Source: Eriocheir sinensis (taxonomy: Eukaryota; Arthropoda; Malacostraca; Decapoda; Varunidae). Taken from it: a DNA stretch of 64,000 nucleotides. The notes below the pieces were generated by a model that was not told the origin of the DNA, ran no database searches, and saw only the letters and a list, made by a program, of their open reading frames with translations. How positions within the stretch are numbered: the first letter of the stretch is position 1; each line of letters begins with the position of its first letter. The DNA is taken from positions 2,365,783-2,429,782 of the forward strand of contig NC_066544.1 in assembly GCF_024679095.1 (NCBI RefSeq), read 5' to 3'. Below are positions 34,887-45,971 of the stretch, in pieces. The position numbers were made by a program, and so were the translations under genes.

Positions 34887-35083
34887 GTAACAGTGAGCGG
34901 TGTGGGTGGGAGCGTGTGCTGTGGGGCTGCCAAGACATCTTGCGCCTACACCTCAACCACCTCTTGGCCCTCATCACCTCCCCACGCACCCACCTGCAGA
35001 CTCGTGTGAGGGCAGCACAAGCACTTTCCAGGCACCCTCGACTTCATCCTATCATCAACTGCACTTCTAAGGCAAACCCTCAG
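34887..35083 (+). CDS. LYST: LYST exon c
   Basis: The acceptor is tgttggacag and the donor CAG|GTGAGT. It enters with two bases, completing a Gly codon with the last base of the previous exon, and ends on a codon boundary. The peptide is mostly helical in character: SERCGWERVLWGCQDILRLH, then HLLALITSPRTHLQTRVRAA and a basic stretch ending in SKANPQ. Such helical repeats suit the ARM/HEAT-like region that precedes PH-BEACH in this family. That structural reading is inference. Confidence 0.72.
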
Positions 35084-35113
35084 GTGAGTACACTTTGGTG
35101 TCAAAGGTCAATA

Positions 35114-35151
<38 letters not shown>

Positions 35152-35419
35152 AAATCAACCTTGTTTCAAAGATATCACTAGTTTTTTTAGGGTTATTTTT
35201 TTTTAAGTATGTAAATATAATTGACAGATTATAAAGCATCACTTGAAAGATGTTACCTAGTACATGCAACCCCCATGATTTGACAAAGTTGCGTTCCAAT
35301 GAAAATAGAATAGTGACATGTCAAATAATGAACCAGTTTTCCCTGGAAATAGGGGAGGGGCATGTTACATTCCTGAGTACCTCCTTGACCCAAGAATTTT
35401 TTTTTAAATTATAAAAATC

Positions 35420-36386
35420 ATAGGTTTCCTATGATGCAGTATGGTTTCAGAACCGTATGTTCAGATCACGTGGGTAAAACCATCTATGACGCGATTCGTG
35501 GTCTCCCCTGTGGTGCATTTGAGAGAACGATTCGGGGCGCCCGGACCGCCCCGGGTCCTCTCAAACACGTGACGCCGCAGCCCAAGCTCAGGAGGATCAG
35601 CGGACGCCATTTTGCTGCCAGAACAGCTAGTAAACGTCCTCACGAAGATCAGCGGACGTCATTTTGCTGCCAGTGAGACGCCGTTACCATACCAACAAAG
35701 AGGCTTAACTGAGAGGCGCACAAAAGCATTTGATAGAGGGGTCCGGGTAGTCTTGGCGCCCGGGGCGGCCCGAGTTGCTTTCTCAAAAGCACCCCAATGT
35801 TGCGTTTGAGAGAGCAACTCAGGCTGCACAGACCGATCTGTGTGCTCTCAAACCTGTGACGCCACAGCACGAGTTGTCAATTCGGACCCCTCGCTGCAGC
35901 TCAGTTTGGAGAGGTGGAGCGCCTCCATGCTGTGATGACATCATCAGCAAATATGGCGGCCCAAACAAACACATATAAGTGCTTCCATTGAATTTCACCT
36001 CTCTGTGCCACCATAACCACTGCAGCTTCCTTTTCATCCTCTGTTGCAAGGAGCTCGTCGGCCAGAACAGCTTGTGATGGATGTTTAAACGTCGTCAAGA
36101 AGATCAACGGACGCCATTTTGCTGCTAGAACAGCTAGAGAGAGAGCAGCGGACGCCATTTTCCTGCCAGTGAGACGCCACTACCATAGCAGTGACGTCAA
36201 ATAATGCCTACCGGTGCACTCGGGCTAGAACGAACGAAAAAAAAAGGGGTGTGTGTGTGGGGCAAAAGGGCAAGGGCCAGAACCAAATTGTATTTTCTCC
36301 ATAGGTTTAGTTATTCCTATGACGCGGTTTCCTATGGCACGGCCATTACTCAGAAACAATTAACCGCGCCATACGCGACTCGACTG
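35420..36386. mobile_element. Composite repeat: R copy 2 within a GTCGAGTCGCG-type element
   Basis: The right end (ccatacgcgactcgactg, followed by TA) is the inverse of the left end at 22577. Its left portion matches 24210-24320 inverted (tatgatgcagtatggtttca). Inside are two R segments with single agatcagcggacgcc units (35595-35680, 36090-36170). The left terminus is not clean. Confidence 0.6.
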
Positions 36387-36410
36387 TATTTGTTTATTTT
36401 ATACCTTTAA

Positions 36411-38450
36411 CCCCTGAAGGGTGGGGGTGTAATGTGAAATCAGTTCTCCCCATACGGCAATGTTCTGACATTTTTCCAAAAATTGCTTACTTTCCATTAT
36501 CAATTTCAAGGCTTTCCCGAAGCTAGTAGCTTTGAATTGATGAGCATTTGCTTTATCCATCCTTCCTAAAGTCTCTACGTCATGTGGTGTTTCCATGGTG
36601 ATGTGAAGAAGTACAGTAACTTTTAGCTCAGCATGTGTGTGTTCGCAGCGCTGCGTAGGTTGTGCTTGGCGCGGTGTAGCTAACGGACCTCCCCCTCCAT
36701 GCACTTGACCCCACTACAAACCCCCTTCATTACCCTCATTTCCTTAACTTGATAACCCTAAAGAGTGGTAGGATGCATCCTCAGGGGCCTTAGTATCACT
36801 TCCACCATCACCGTAATGAGATTGATCTACAGAATGGCCACCAAAGCAAGGTTGCACAATAAGAGGGGCTCAGCCTTCCTTCTATCTTGATTTTAGTAAA
36901 GCGTTTGACAAAGTTCCTCACCAACGACTGTTGCTTAAATTACAGGCTCACGGAGTAGAGGGTAAAGTTTTGAACTGGGTCAAGGAGTGGCTTAGCAATA
37001 GGAAGCAAAGAGTGCAAATCAATGGTAAAAGATCTGACTGGGGATGTGTTACGAGTGGGGTCCCACAAGGTTCGGTATTAGGTCCACTTTTGTTTATTAT
37101 TTATATCAATGACTCAGATACAGGAATTAGTAGTGATGTCAGTAAGTTTGCAGATGATACCAAGATTGGTGGAGTAATTGAGTCGGATCAGGACACTAGT
37201 ATTCTCCAGGATGAACTAAACAGATTGTATGACTGGGCAGATAAATGGCAGATGGAGTTCAGTGTAGGGAAGTGCAGTATTCTGAGTGTAGGTTGGAACA
37301 ACCCCTCTCACAACTATTGCTTAAATGACACTCTCATAAGCAGGTCTGGGTGCGAGAGAGATTTAGGGGTCTTAGTGAGCTCTGATCTCCGTCCAAGGGC
37401 ACAATGCATTCAAGCTAGAAATCGAGCAAATAGGGTACTGAGATTTATTTCAAGGAGTGTAAGCAACAGAAGCGCCGAAGTCTTCCTCAAACTATATTTA
37501 GCATTAATTAGACCTCATCTTGACTATGCGGTTCAGTTCTGGTCACCTTACTATCGAATGGATATCAAAATGTTAGAATCAGTGCAGAGGAGGATGACTA
37601 AGATGATTCAGGGGTTGAGAAACTTGCCATACGAGGAAAGACTCAAACAGTTAAACTTGCATTCTCTAGAAAGGCGAAGGGTGCGTGGAGACATGATCGA
37701 GGTTTATAAATGGATGAAGGGCTTTAATAAGGGAGATATTCATAAGGTTTTGTTGGTAAGAGAACCAGGTAGGACACGAAGTAATGGGTTTAAACTGGAT
37801 AAATTCAGATTCAACATGGACATAGGCAAAAATTGGTTTACTAACAGGGTTGTGGATGAGTGGAATAGGCTTAGCAGTCATGTGGTGAGTGTCAATACAA
37901 TTGTCACATTCAAAAATAGATTAGATAGATTCATGGACAGCAATATTAGGTGGGGTTAGATACACGGGAGCTTTGGTTCAAAGGAGCTGCTTTGTACAGG
38001 CCTACCTGCCTCTTGCAGACTCCTACGTTCTTATGTTCTTATGTCCTTATAAGACAAGGGGTTGGAGTTCAATGCTGTTGCTATCACTGTCTTCACCACT
38101 AACACTACTTTTGAAGCTTGAAGAAGTCACTTTCAGCTCTCCCAATTGAGCTTACACTGAGAGCTCTTTTGGGAGTAAGAGGAGGCATATGAAGAGTCGA
38201 GATTGCTGTCTGTGGACACTCGGGCGTGGAATCAGATGAGGAAGATACAAAAAACTTTCCTCCTGCCATTGTTACAGTCACAGAAACACTGAAAATGGCA
38301 TAGAAGAGTTGTGAGGCAGCCTAGGAGTTACGCTGACCTATAAATCCCCACGCAAACTTCAAAATTACGGCGGAAAAAGGCAGACCAGAAAAACTTGTCA
38401 CCCGCTCTTAACCTGGCAACCGGAAATACCCATCACCCGCCCTTAAGGGG
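36411..38450. mobile_element. TTAA-flanked element T1, carrying a LINE
   Basis: TTAA at 36407-36410 and 38451-38454. The ends are cccctgaagggtgggg and the inverse (cacccgcccttaagggg). TTAA duplication and CCC-starting ends fit piggyBac-type mobilisation. Its sister T2 (46133-46953) lacks the LINE and shows the empty site (cagccttcctgataatacaa). T1 without the LINE is about 870 bp and non-coding. Confidence 0.8.
36879..38050 (+). mobile_element. CR1-like LINE, 5'-truncated, RT frame open to its stop
   Basis: One open frame from FYLDFSKAFDKVPHQRLLLK to a stop at 37957-37959. It includes VTSGVPQGSVLGPLLFIIYI, FADDTKIGGVI (catalytic DD), CERDLGVLVSSDLRPRAQ, RPHLDYAVQFWSPYYRMDIK and ERRRVRGDMIEVYKWMKGF. 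The 3' end carries two and a half copies of an 8-bp unit (ttcttatg; 38026-38050), a hallmark of CR1-type LINEs. The endonuclease and ORF1 are absent, so it cannot move by itself. The intact frame suggests a young copy. Confidence 0.9.
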
Positions 38451-38764
38451 TTAATTTGTTAAACAGAGGGAATGTTTCAATGTTCTTTATTTGTAACACA
38501 ACAAATAGTGGAAAAAATACAGTTTATCCATACTACCTTACTGGTGGGTTGCTCTGCTGACGAAGGAAGAGGGGCAGGGGCAGTTGAACCCACCATATTT
38601 ACCATTTTGTCATTTAACAAGAACAACACACATAAAACTAGTTGCAATCATGAACTCTACAATGCATAGAGAAATTTTCCTGAGCTTCTTAATGTCATTG
38701 TATTTGACAGAAATGCCTATGACCTTTATTTTTTTAATTAACAAGACATCACGCCACTTAGTTG

Positions 38765-39790
38765 TTGCTGAGTTCAAGTCATAGACAGAAGGAAATACAA
38801 ATGAAGGAAGACTTCCAGAGTTAACCACCAAAAGGATAAAAGAATGAACTAACTAACTAACATGGAACATATGCCAGGGGGTGCATCACTTCTTTCACTC
38901 GCTGCCTCCACCCCCGACGGACTTACCCTTTACCCTTCCCATTCCAAGCCACTCTGCAAGATCAATCAGTTTGCCCCAGCCATGAATTACTTGAATATCC
39001 CCTTGATCTCCAATACTCATGGTTGTCTCATACATAAACAACTCTATAAACAGGATCGATGTTTAGGAAGTGTGCCACATGCCGTGTAGCCAGAGTTGGA
39101 TGGACTAATCTAGTAATAGTCCTCGATTCAGTTTCATGAAGTAGTCGCTGGTTCAGCATAAAGTCATCCCAGCAATACCCCATAATCCTGTGAAGGCACT
39201 TGATACCACAGGCATCGACACTTCTCTTTGTCACTATTCAGTCTCCATGTCTCATAGCCATTCAGGGAGACAGGGAGCACAAGCAATTTAAAGATTCAAA
39301 TTTTTGTCAGCCTGCATAGATATCAACAATGCCATATACTCATGTTGAGCAAGTCCATAACACTATGGACTAGGCTAATCTGTCATGATTTCCTGGTAAG
39401 ACCCACCATTGTCAAGCACTGCCCTAGCAAGGTATGTGAAACTTATGGTGACTTCAATATAGTCACAACATACGTCAAAAGGCCTAAGAATGGCAGGGGA
39501 GTGCAGCGGGACCGTGGGATGGGTGGAGGCTTGCAGTTATCAGGTTCAGAAGAGCAGACAATATGAAAATATCAATAGAAGGAAGAAAGAGAGGCTGAAT
39601 TTCAGTTGTAGAAGAGTCTCAGTAAGAAGAGGGAAGTTGACAAGATGAAGAGTCTTTGACATTATTCTGTCCAAAAGAGCTGTGTGTGTGGACCCCCCCC
39701 CCCAAACATTAGATGCATACTCCATTCAAGAGCAGACAAGGCCCTTGCATATGGACAGCATCTGAGAGGGGAAAAAAATGGTGGAGACAG
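38765..39790 (-). mobile_element. Jockey-like LINE copy 2, split by an RTE-like LINE
   Basis: 38765-38845 matches 26515-26590 (ggaaatacaaatgaaggaag) and 39480-39790 matches 26640-26935 (gcttgcagttatcaggttca), the C-terminal region of the Jockey-like RT on the minus strand. The two halves flank another LINE. Confidence 0.72.
38846..39480 (-). mobile_element. RTE-like LINE fragment nested in Jockey copy 2
   Basis: The minus strand encodes LHRIMGYCWDDFMLNQRLLH and FLNIDPVYRVVYV, the C-terminus of the family at 32985. The 3' side carries (GTTA)n (38846-38859), matching the (TTAG)n tail of that family. Confidence 0.7.
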
Positions 39791-40003
39791 TTCAGAATGC
39801 CCCCTGATCTTAAGATCAATTCATGAACCCTACAAAATAAGAAAACCCATTTATCATATATACAGCAAAAATACCAAAACAAAAGATAACACCACATTCA
39901 TCCCAAAACGCGTTCAAGGTATATTACTTTACTCCTCCTCCACATCACTTCCCATTTTATAATTCCGCATCCATGCTGGTCGTCGTCGTCTCTCTCTCTG
40001 CGA

Positions 40004-43000
40004 TCACCTTGGTACACTTTCAACGTCTTCAACCTCTTGTTCATCTTCAGTACTTGCCTCTTGACTCTCGTGTTCTTCACTACTCTCCGATGGAAGTATC
40101 ACTCTTCTTACATCTAAGATGTGGCGAGGAATCCCATCAACGCTGAGGCTGTTACGAGAGTGCACATCCGTCACCGTGCCTTTTCTCCACTGTGATGTAC
40201 ACTTTGCATCCGGGGGCTTCACCCAAACCTTTTCTCCATTGTTGATGGTAGCAGCGCCTTTTGCCTCCCCTGTCGGAATCTTGCAAGGATGTCGCCATTC
40301 GTAGCAAAAAACAGCTCTTTGTGGCACTGTCGTTTCATCCACACCTGACCTGGGGGCCATGTTGTACCAGAACACAGCCTCCATCGGCGTAATCTGCCCT
40401 CTCTCTGCCAAGGCCTTGATCGTTTGGTGATGTCTCTCAACTATTCCATTCCCGCTAGATCTATATGCAGCTCGGAAGTAGCGTTTAACATTCCACTTAT
40501 CCAACATTTCTTTCAGCACACGTGACCTAAAAGCAGTACCATTATCCATTAGTACTTCCTCAACTGGACCCCTCTCAAGGAAAATCTCGTTCATTACTCT
40601 TGCAATTTCCTCTGCATTCTCTGCACACAGCTCCCTCCAAATGGCCACTCGTCCAGGTCCACAGTCCACCATAGACAAGTACAACTGATGCCGGTAGTGT
40701 GTCGCATCTACTACTAACCTCTTCCAGTCACTCTCCAAACTTACCCTTCCAGGTTCGTGCACCACTGGCGCAGGATCTATTACCTGACACCTGTCACACT
40801 GCCTCACCACCTGCTTCACTTTCTCGCTTGTGACCTCCGGGTCGACTCTCCTCGCCACAAATAGCGTCCTGTCAACTCCCATGTGGTGCATCTGATGAAG
40901 CTCTTTTACACTTGGCACCCCAACACAGCACAACTCCTTCTCGTCCCCCTCCTCCTTTGGCACCCCTATCCAAGCCTTCTTCACTCTTGTCAGAGCATCT
41001 GCCTCGTTTTTCTCCAACAGGACAAACACTACATCCAACTTCAGGCTGCCCACCTCCACCAACTCCTGCAAGATCCCCAGCCGTCGCTTCACAATCATTT
41101 CAGAGGCCCCCTTCGTTCAAATTCGTTTCTATGCCGTCACTATTGACCTCAACCATCCAACCACTGTCGATGAGTCAGTGCGAACTTCGACCTCCCTCAG
41201 GCCTCGCTTCACTGCCAGGTTGACTCCCTTAAGCACTGCATCCAATTCGGCAACATTGATGTGTCCAAAGTCTCCTTTTTTTCTCAACCAGGGTGCATCT
41301 TCAACTTCTATGTCATCGATTTCCAACATCACTCCTGTCACAATACTACTAGCATCACACCATACAACCCCTTTCTCTGGCTTTGGTGCATACCATCTCC
41401 CTCTCACTAGGTCTTCTCGCCGCACTCTCTCCACAGTATCTTTCATCATCTCTACCGTCTCTTGTCCAACTTTATCATCCCATCTCATCTCTTCCGCTCT
41501 CCTCTTGATGAAGCTACATGCAACACGAAGCCATCCTGCAATGGGGTAGTGGCCCACCAACCTCCCACAAGCTGAGAACAGCTCTCTCCTGCTCAGCTCT
41601 TCTTCCACCTCTGGAAGCTCATTCCCTCTCTGGAAGATTAACTCTCCTGATTTATCCCTCCTCAGTCTCAAACCTAGTGCTGCTCCTCCTTCCAGTGGCT
41701 CAGGTAATTTCATGGCCAGACCAAACTTTGCCAGATGCTCTACCATTTTAGCCGCTGTCACCACAGTCTCATCCACCAAAATGTCATCAATATATGAACT
41801 TGTGCCAGCTTCCACGTCCTTCCTCTTTTTTTGCACTGTTTTGAGTATCCTTGTCATAATTCTTGGGGGGCAGTTCAACCCGAAACCCAACCTTGTTAAA
41901 CAGTATGTTTTTCCATTGTACTTCACCAGCTGATACCTCCAAAATTCTGCCGCCACATGTACTTGTAGATAAGCAGACTTCAAATCTACGATGGTCGAGG
42001 CCCCACTCATCTGTCTCCACTTCCTGAGTGTCTCTCCACACACGTCGGTGACATCATCGCCGGTATGGCACGTCACATAGTTATTAAGCTCTCTAGAGTC
42101 CAGCACTGGCCTAACTTTATTCTTCGCAGGTTGTATCACTGCCACCAACGGTAGTACTCCCTCCTCGACTCCTTCCCACGGTACCAGAATACCCTCGTCG
42201 ATCCACCTATCTACCTCTCCGTCAAACTCTTCTTTCATGCTTCTCTTCAACGAGCGTTCATAGCAGCCAACGCGATTTTTCAGAACAGGCGTTTCCCCTT
42301 TCCAAAACCACTCAAATTCCCACCTTTCACCATCAAACTTTGCTGCAAAATCCTTGTCATCAATCTTGCAGGATTCCATCCTCAGCTCTTTGTCTACCAC
42401 CCCTTTGTTGGGTTTGCCTCCCGCCCCATCAGTCTTCATTGTCTTCTGCTTCGCTACCATCACCGCACATCGTGCCCCCTCACTCCTGACAGGCCAACAA
42501 CACTTCATTACCTTTCCAAACGTTACTGGTTCTCCACCCTCTGCAATTACAACGCCACCAAGGCGGTTGACTGCATCCATTCCCAGTACTATATCAATAC
42601 CGTCAATTAATTTTCCAAGAATAATGGCCTTGACGCTTATCTGAATCCCTTGCACTGTGAGTTCCACGTTTCTCTCACCCTCACATACAATCTCTCTTCC
42701 GTCCACTGCCATTAGTCTATTCTCCTTTCCCTCGCACTTTGGCACCAGATGAGCAGCCAACACTGTTGTTGAACAGCCAGTATCCACAAGGGCTCTCACT
42801 TCCCTGCCCCCCAACATCGCCTCGACTACTGGCAGGGAGCCTGGTAGCGCCTTTAGTTTTCCAAGGGGGTAGCTCCCGGCGCAACAGCAGCTTGCTATGT
42901 GGCCCTCCTTTCCAAAGTGATAACATATCAAGCGTGGCCTAGGCTCCCTGCACTCTGGCCATGTGAGGACCACTACATCAGAAGCAGCGAACCTTTAAAT

Positions 43001-43670
43001 CCCGCGCTCCTCTCCCGCTGCCACTTGCCTCACTTGGTGGATCCCATCTCTTCGTCACTGTACGCGGCCCTCTGGCTGCAACCGCCGCCACTTCCTGGCC
43101 TTCCTCTAAGTGCCCTGACACCAGCACTCTGGCTCTAGTTATCAAGTCACTCATACTCACAGTATCAATGTCCTTCACTTGCTTCAATTCCACTGATACA
43201 CGGTCAGGAAAGCCAGTAACAAATGCTAACTTTACAGCCAACTCCAATCCTTCCCCATTCCACCCAGCCAGTCCTGCCAACCTCCTTATTTCATTGGCAA
43301 AGACATCCACTTGCTCTCCTTTCCACCTCAAACCTGTTAACTTCCCATATGCTTCAAACCTTCCTTGTGCAAATGCTTCCTTCAGCCTGTCCTCTATTTT
43401 CCCCACCTTCGTCTGGTCTTCCTCACTCATCTCCAAATACAATGCCATTACATCACCCTCCAAATATAATGGAATAAAGCTGGCCACATCCTTTATTTCC
43501 ATTAGTTTCGCAACCAACTTGGCCTTTTTCAGCCAAGCCACCACATCACCTGTACCATCGTAACACCTCATCATGTCACTGCTAACTTTAACCTTCCCAG
43601 ACATGGTGATCAAATGCCTAGATAGCTTGTGGTCAAATAAACTACAACAAAGAAAAGCACAACGCGTCAC
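40004..43670 (-). mobile_element. Ty3/Gypsy-type LTR retrotransposon, gag-pol, degenerate
   Basis: Minus strand. Gag-like frame 43670-42978 (GLRWKGEQVDVFANEIRRLA). At the zinc-knuckle region (RCF, then CYHFGKEGHIASCC) a TGA and a +1 frame change occur. Pol frame 42973-41129: protease VRALVDTGCSTTVLAAHLV; RT VDLKSAYLQVHV, CLTRLGFGLNCPPRIMT and catalytic YIDDILV; RNase H WCDASSIVTGVML and HINVAELDAVL. Two in-frame stops lie between 41128 and 41099. Then the integrase frame 41098-40004 follows: HHCC zinc finger (H-x3-H ... CDRC), VVDATHYRH, LMDNGTAFRS and NGIVERHH giving D, D, E. No LTR pair or envelope was recognised. The breaks make it inactive; all domains are otherwise present. Confidence 0.9.
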
Positions 43671-44039
43671 TCACCTCCGTCAGGGAGGTCACCTAAGATG
43701 ACACAGAGCGAGTCAGCACGAATGGAAAACAACCAACCAGTAGTAACCGGGCGCCCGGCAACCCCACAACGAACCGGCCAACCTCCAGGACCAGACAGGG
43801 AATCACAACAACGCAGCCAACGGCCCAAGAAGCCAAACCATCACACCATCGCTGAGAGCCAACCCCCACTGAGACGACCCTACCCGAGCGTTGCCCAAAT
43901 TGGCTCCCTCGTCATCTCAATTGCTTCGCCAACTGCTCCGCTTTGCTGAATCAATCCGTCTCGAGCGACCAAGCAGTTGAGCCTTAACTACCAATTAACC
44001 TACTTGAAGTATCTAATTACAACTACAAAAGTGATGGCC

Positions 44040-45967
44040 TAGCTTTATGCCATCCGGGGGTTGTGCCCCCCCTTTCCCCAGGGAAGCGATGGCACCCACT
44101 AAATATTTGCTTCGCTGTCATTGGCCAGCACAAGCTTGATCCCATACTTTGAGGGTTTGTTGGGGATGTACATCCGGAAGGGACACCTGCCTCTGAAAGT
44201 CAGCAGCTGCTCATCCAGTCATGTGCTCATTTGGGATGTACAGTCACACACAATTTCCAATGAAAATATCCCATGTCTCCCTAATTAGCGTGAACTTGTC
44301 AGCTTCCTTCCTCTCTTCCCGTGTGTCACGGTCATTGAATCACAAGCAGTCCACGAAGTCGAAGCGACCCTGTGACATGGCCGTACAGTACATGGCTGTT
44401 CCGGTGTCGTTTTTCTCTGCCTCCTTCTATTTCTGGCCGTCCATTTTGTTTACAAACCAAAAGGCAGATTGCTATGAACACGTACGGATCCGTGTACGCA
44501 GCTGGTCAGGTGTACATGACTGTCCCCCCAGTGTTTTCAAGCACAGGATGGCATATTGTTTTATTCTTTCTTAGGAAAACATCAATGAATCATGTACAGC
44601 GCTCTGTTTTGTAATAGGTGAAGTGAAAGACCAGTAAGTAGCCTGCATGCAGTGATTCATCAGTAAATTTATGGGAAATAGCATCTTATTATTTTCAAAA
44701 AACAAAATTGTCTTACCCGACCAGCTGCGTACATGGATCCGTGTTCATAGCAATCCACCTTTTGGTCTGTAAACAAAACGGACAGCCAGAAATAGGAGGA
44801 CGTGAAGAAACACGACACCAGTGTTAGGGCTCCACATCTCAGACATAGATAGGTGGCCATCTCTCTGGCAGCCACTGGAGATGAGCACCCCCAGTACTCC
44901 ATGGATTTCTGCTGGATATGTTCTTGCATGCATTGCTGTCTGCTGGGCATACTTAGCAGCCAGCATCTCAATTTCCTTGTTCATCCATCGAACATTGACA
45001 TCAATAATTTTCTGCTCGAAGAACATCATGAATGCTTTCACAGGTGTGTCAGCACTCTTGTGCTTCCTGTGTTGGCTCTGGGGTGAAGGCTGCAACAGTG
45101 TTCCGTGCAGGTGTCCTTGCTCCTGAAGGAAGCTGTGGCCGACAATTCCATCTGAATTCACTTGTACTTGCAAGGGTACAGTACTGAAATCCACTATTGC
45201 TGGTGGATCATCTTCATCAAGGCGCTGCCTTCTTCCCCTGTGGCCGGCACAGGCAGCAACAGGAGAGGCAGGAGTGGTAGCAGGTGTTGAGGTTGCAGGG
45301 GCAGCAGCAATGATAACAGATGTTGAGGCTGCATGGGGGGCAGAAGGGGCAGAAGATGTTGAATCAGCTGGATGTTTGGCAGGGGTTGATGTGTGCCTTG
45401 TTTTTTTCCTACTAGGCATATCACTATCATCATCATCACTGTCCTTATCAGGATCCAGCACATTATCTTCATCATTGTCACTGCCATACAACTCCTCACA
45501 TTCCAAATTATCAACCTGTTCCTCATCATCACTGATAAGCACTGACAGGTCACTTTTAGCTCACTTTAGTGTCACAGAAATATCAATAATCATGACTTGG
45601 AAAGGCGAAACACATGAATAATACACAGAAAACTCACATGTAGCTTATCACAAATTTGATAGGCTACAAATCACGTGTAGTATCACAAAGGTATATTGAT
45701 AGGAAATCATGTGTATCACAAACATCACAAGGAAAACTCCCAAAACAGAAAATCACGTGTATCACAAACGTCAGGAGGAAAATACCCGAATCCAATCTCT
45801 GGAAAAAAAACCTGGAGGAGAATCACTCAGCACACTCACGCTTGACCTCGGCACACAAGGGACCGAGGGCACTAGGACACATGCACTCCTCAACCCACGC
45901 TCCACACGGGTTTCACATGATACCCCCAAGCGTCGGGTGAAAAACACCCAGTGTTTGTGTTCTAGGG
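44040..45967 (-). pseudogene. piggyBac-like transposase element, disrupted
   Basis: The minus-strand 5' end is CCCTAGAACACAAACACTGG, directly after TTAA (45968-45971), very like canonical piggyBac tips. The frame from 45542 begins with an acidic region (ISDDEEQVDNLE, DSDDDDSDMPSRKK) and then DTPVKAFMMFFEQKIIDVNV and PAEIHGVLGVLISSG. After a 0.4-kb insertion it continues with TAMYCTAMSQGRFDFVD, DTREERKEADKFTLIRETWD and DEQLLTFRGRCPFRMYIPNK, the DDE-domain start. A frameshift lies just before DEQL, and the 3' half is missing near the Gypsy element. Confidence 0.85.
44403..44815. mobile_element. Inverted-repeat insertion within the piggyBac gene
   Basis: About 105-bp arms, 44403-44507 and 44709-44815, are inverted copies (cattttgtttacaaaccaaa against ttttggtctgtaaacaaaac), with a 200-bp spacer. 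Tips read ggtgtcgt / acgacacc. It separates ...SPNTG from TAMYC of the transposase, which otherwise read on. Target duplication is unclear. Confidence 0.75.
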
Positions 45968-45971
45968 TTAA

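Noticed and set aside
40119..43563. Plus-strand frames across the Gypsy element
   Set aside because: Antisense shadows of the gag-pol frames. They carry no motifs of their own.
39700..44100. LTRs of the Gypsy element
   Set aside because: By eye, no matching direct repeats were found on the two sides, so no LTR is annotated.
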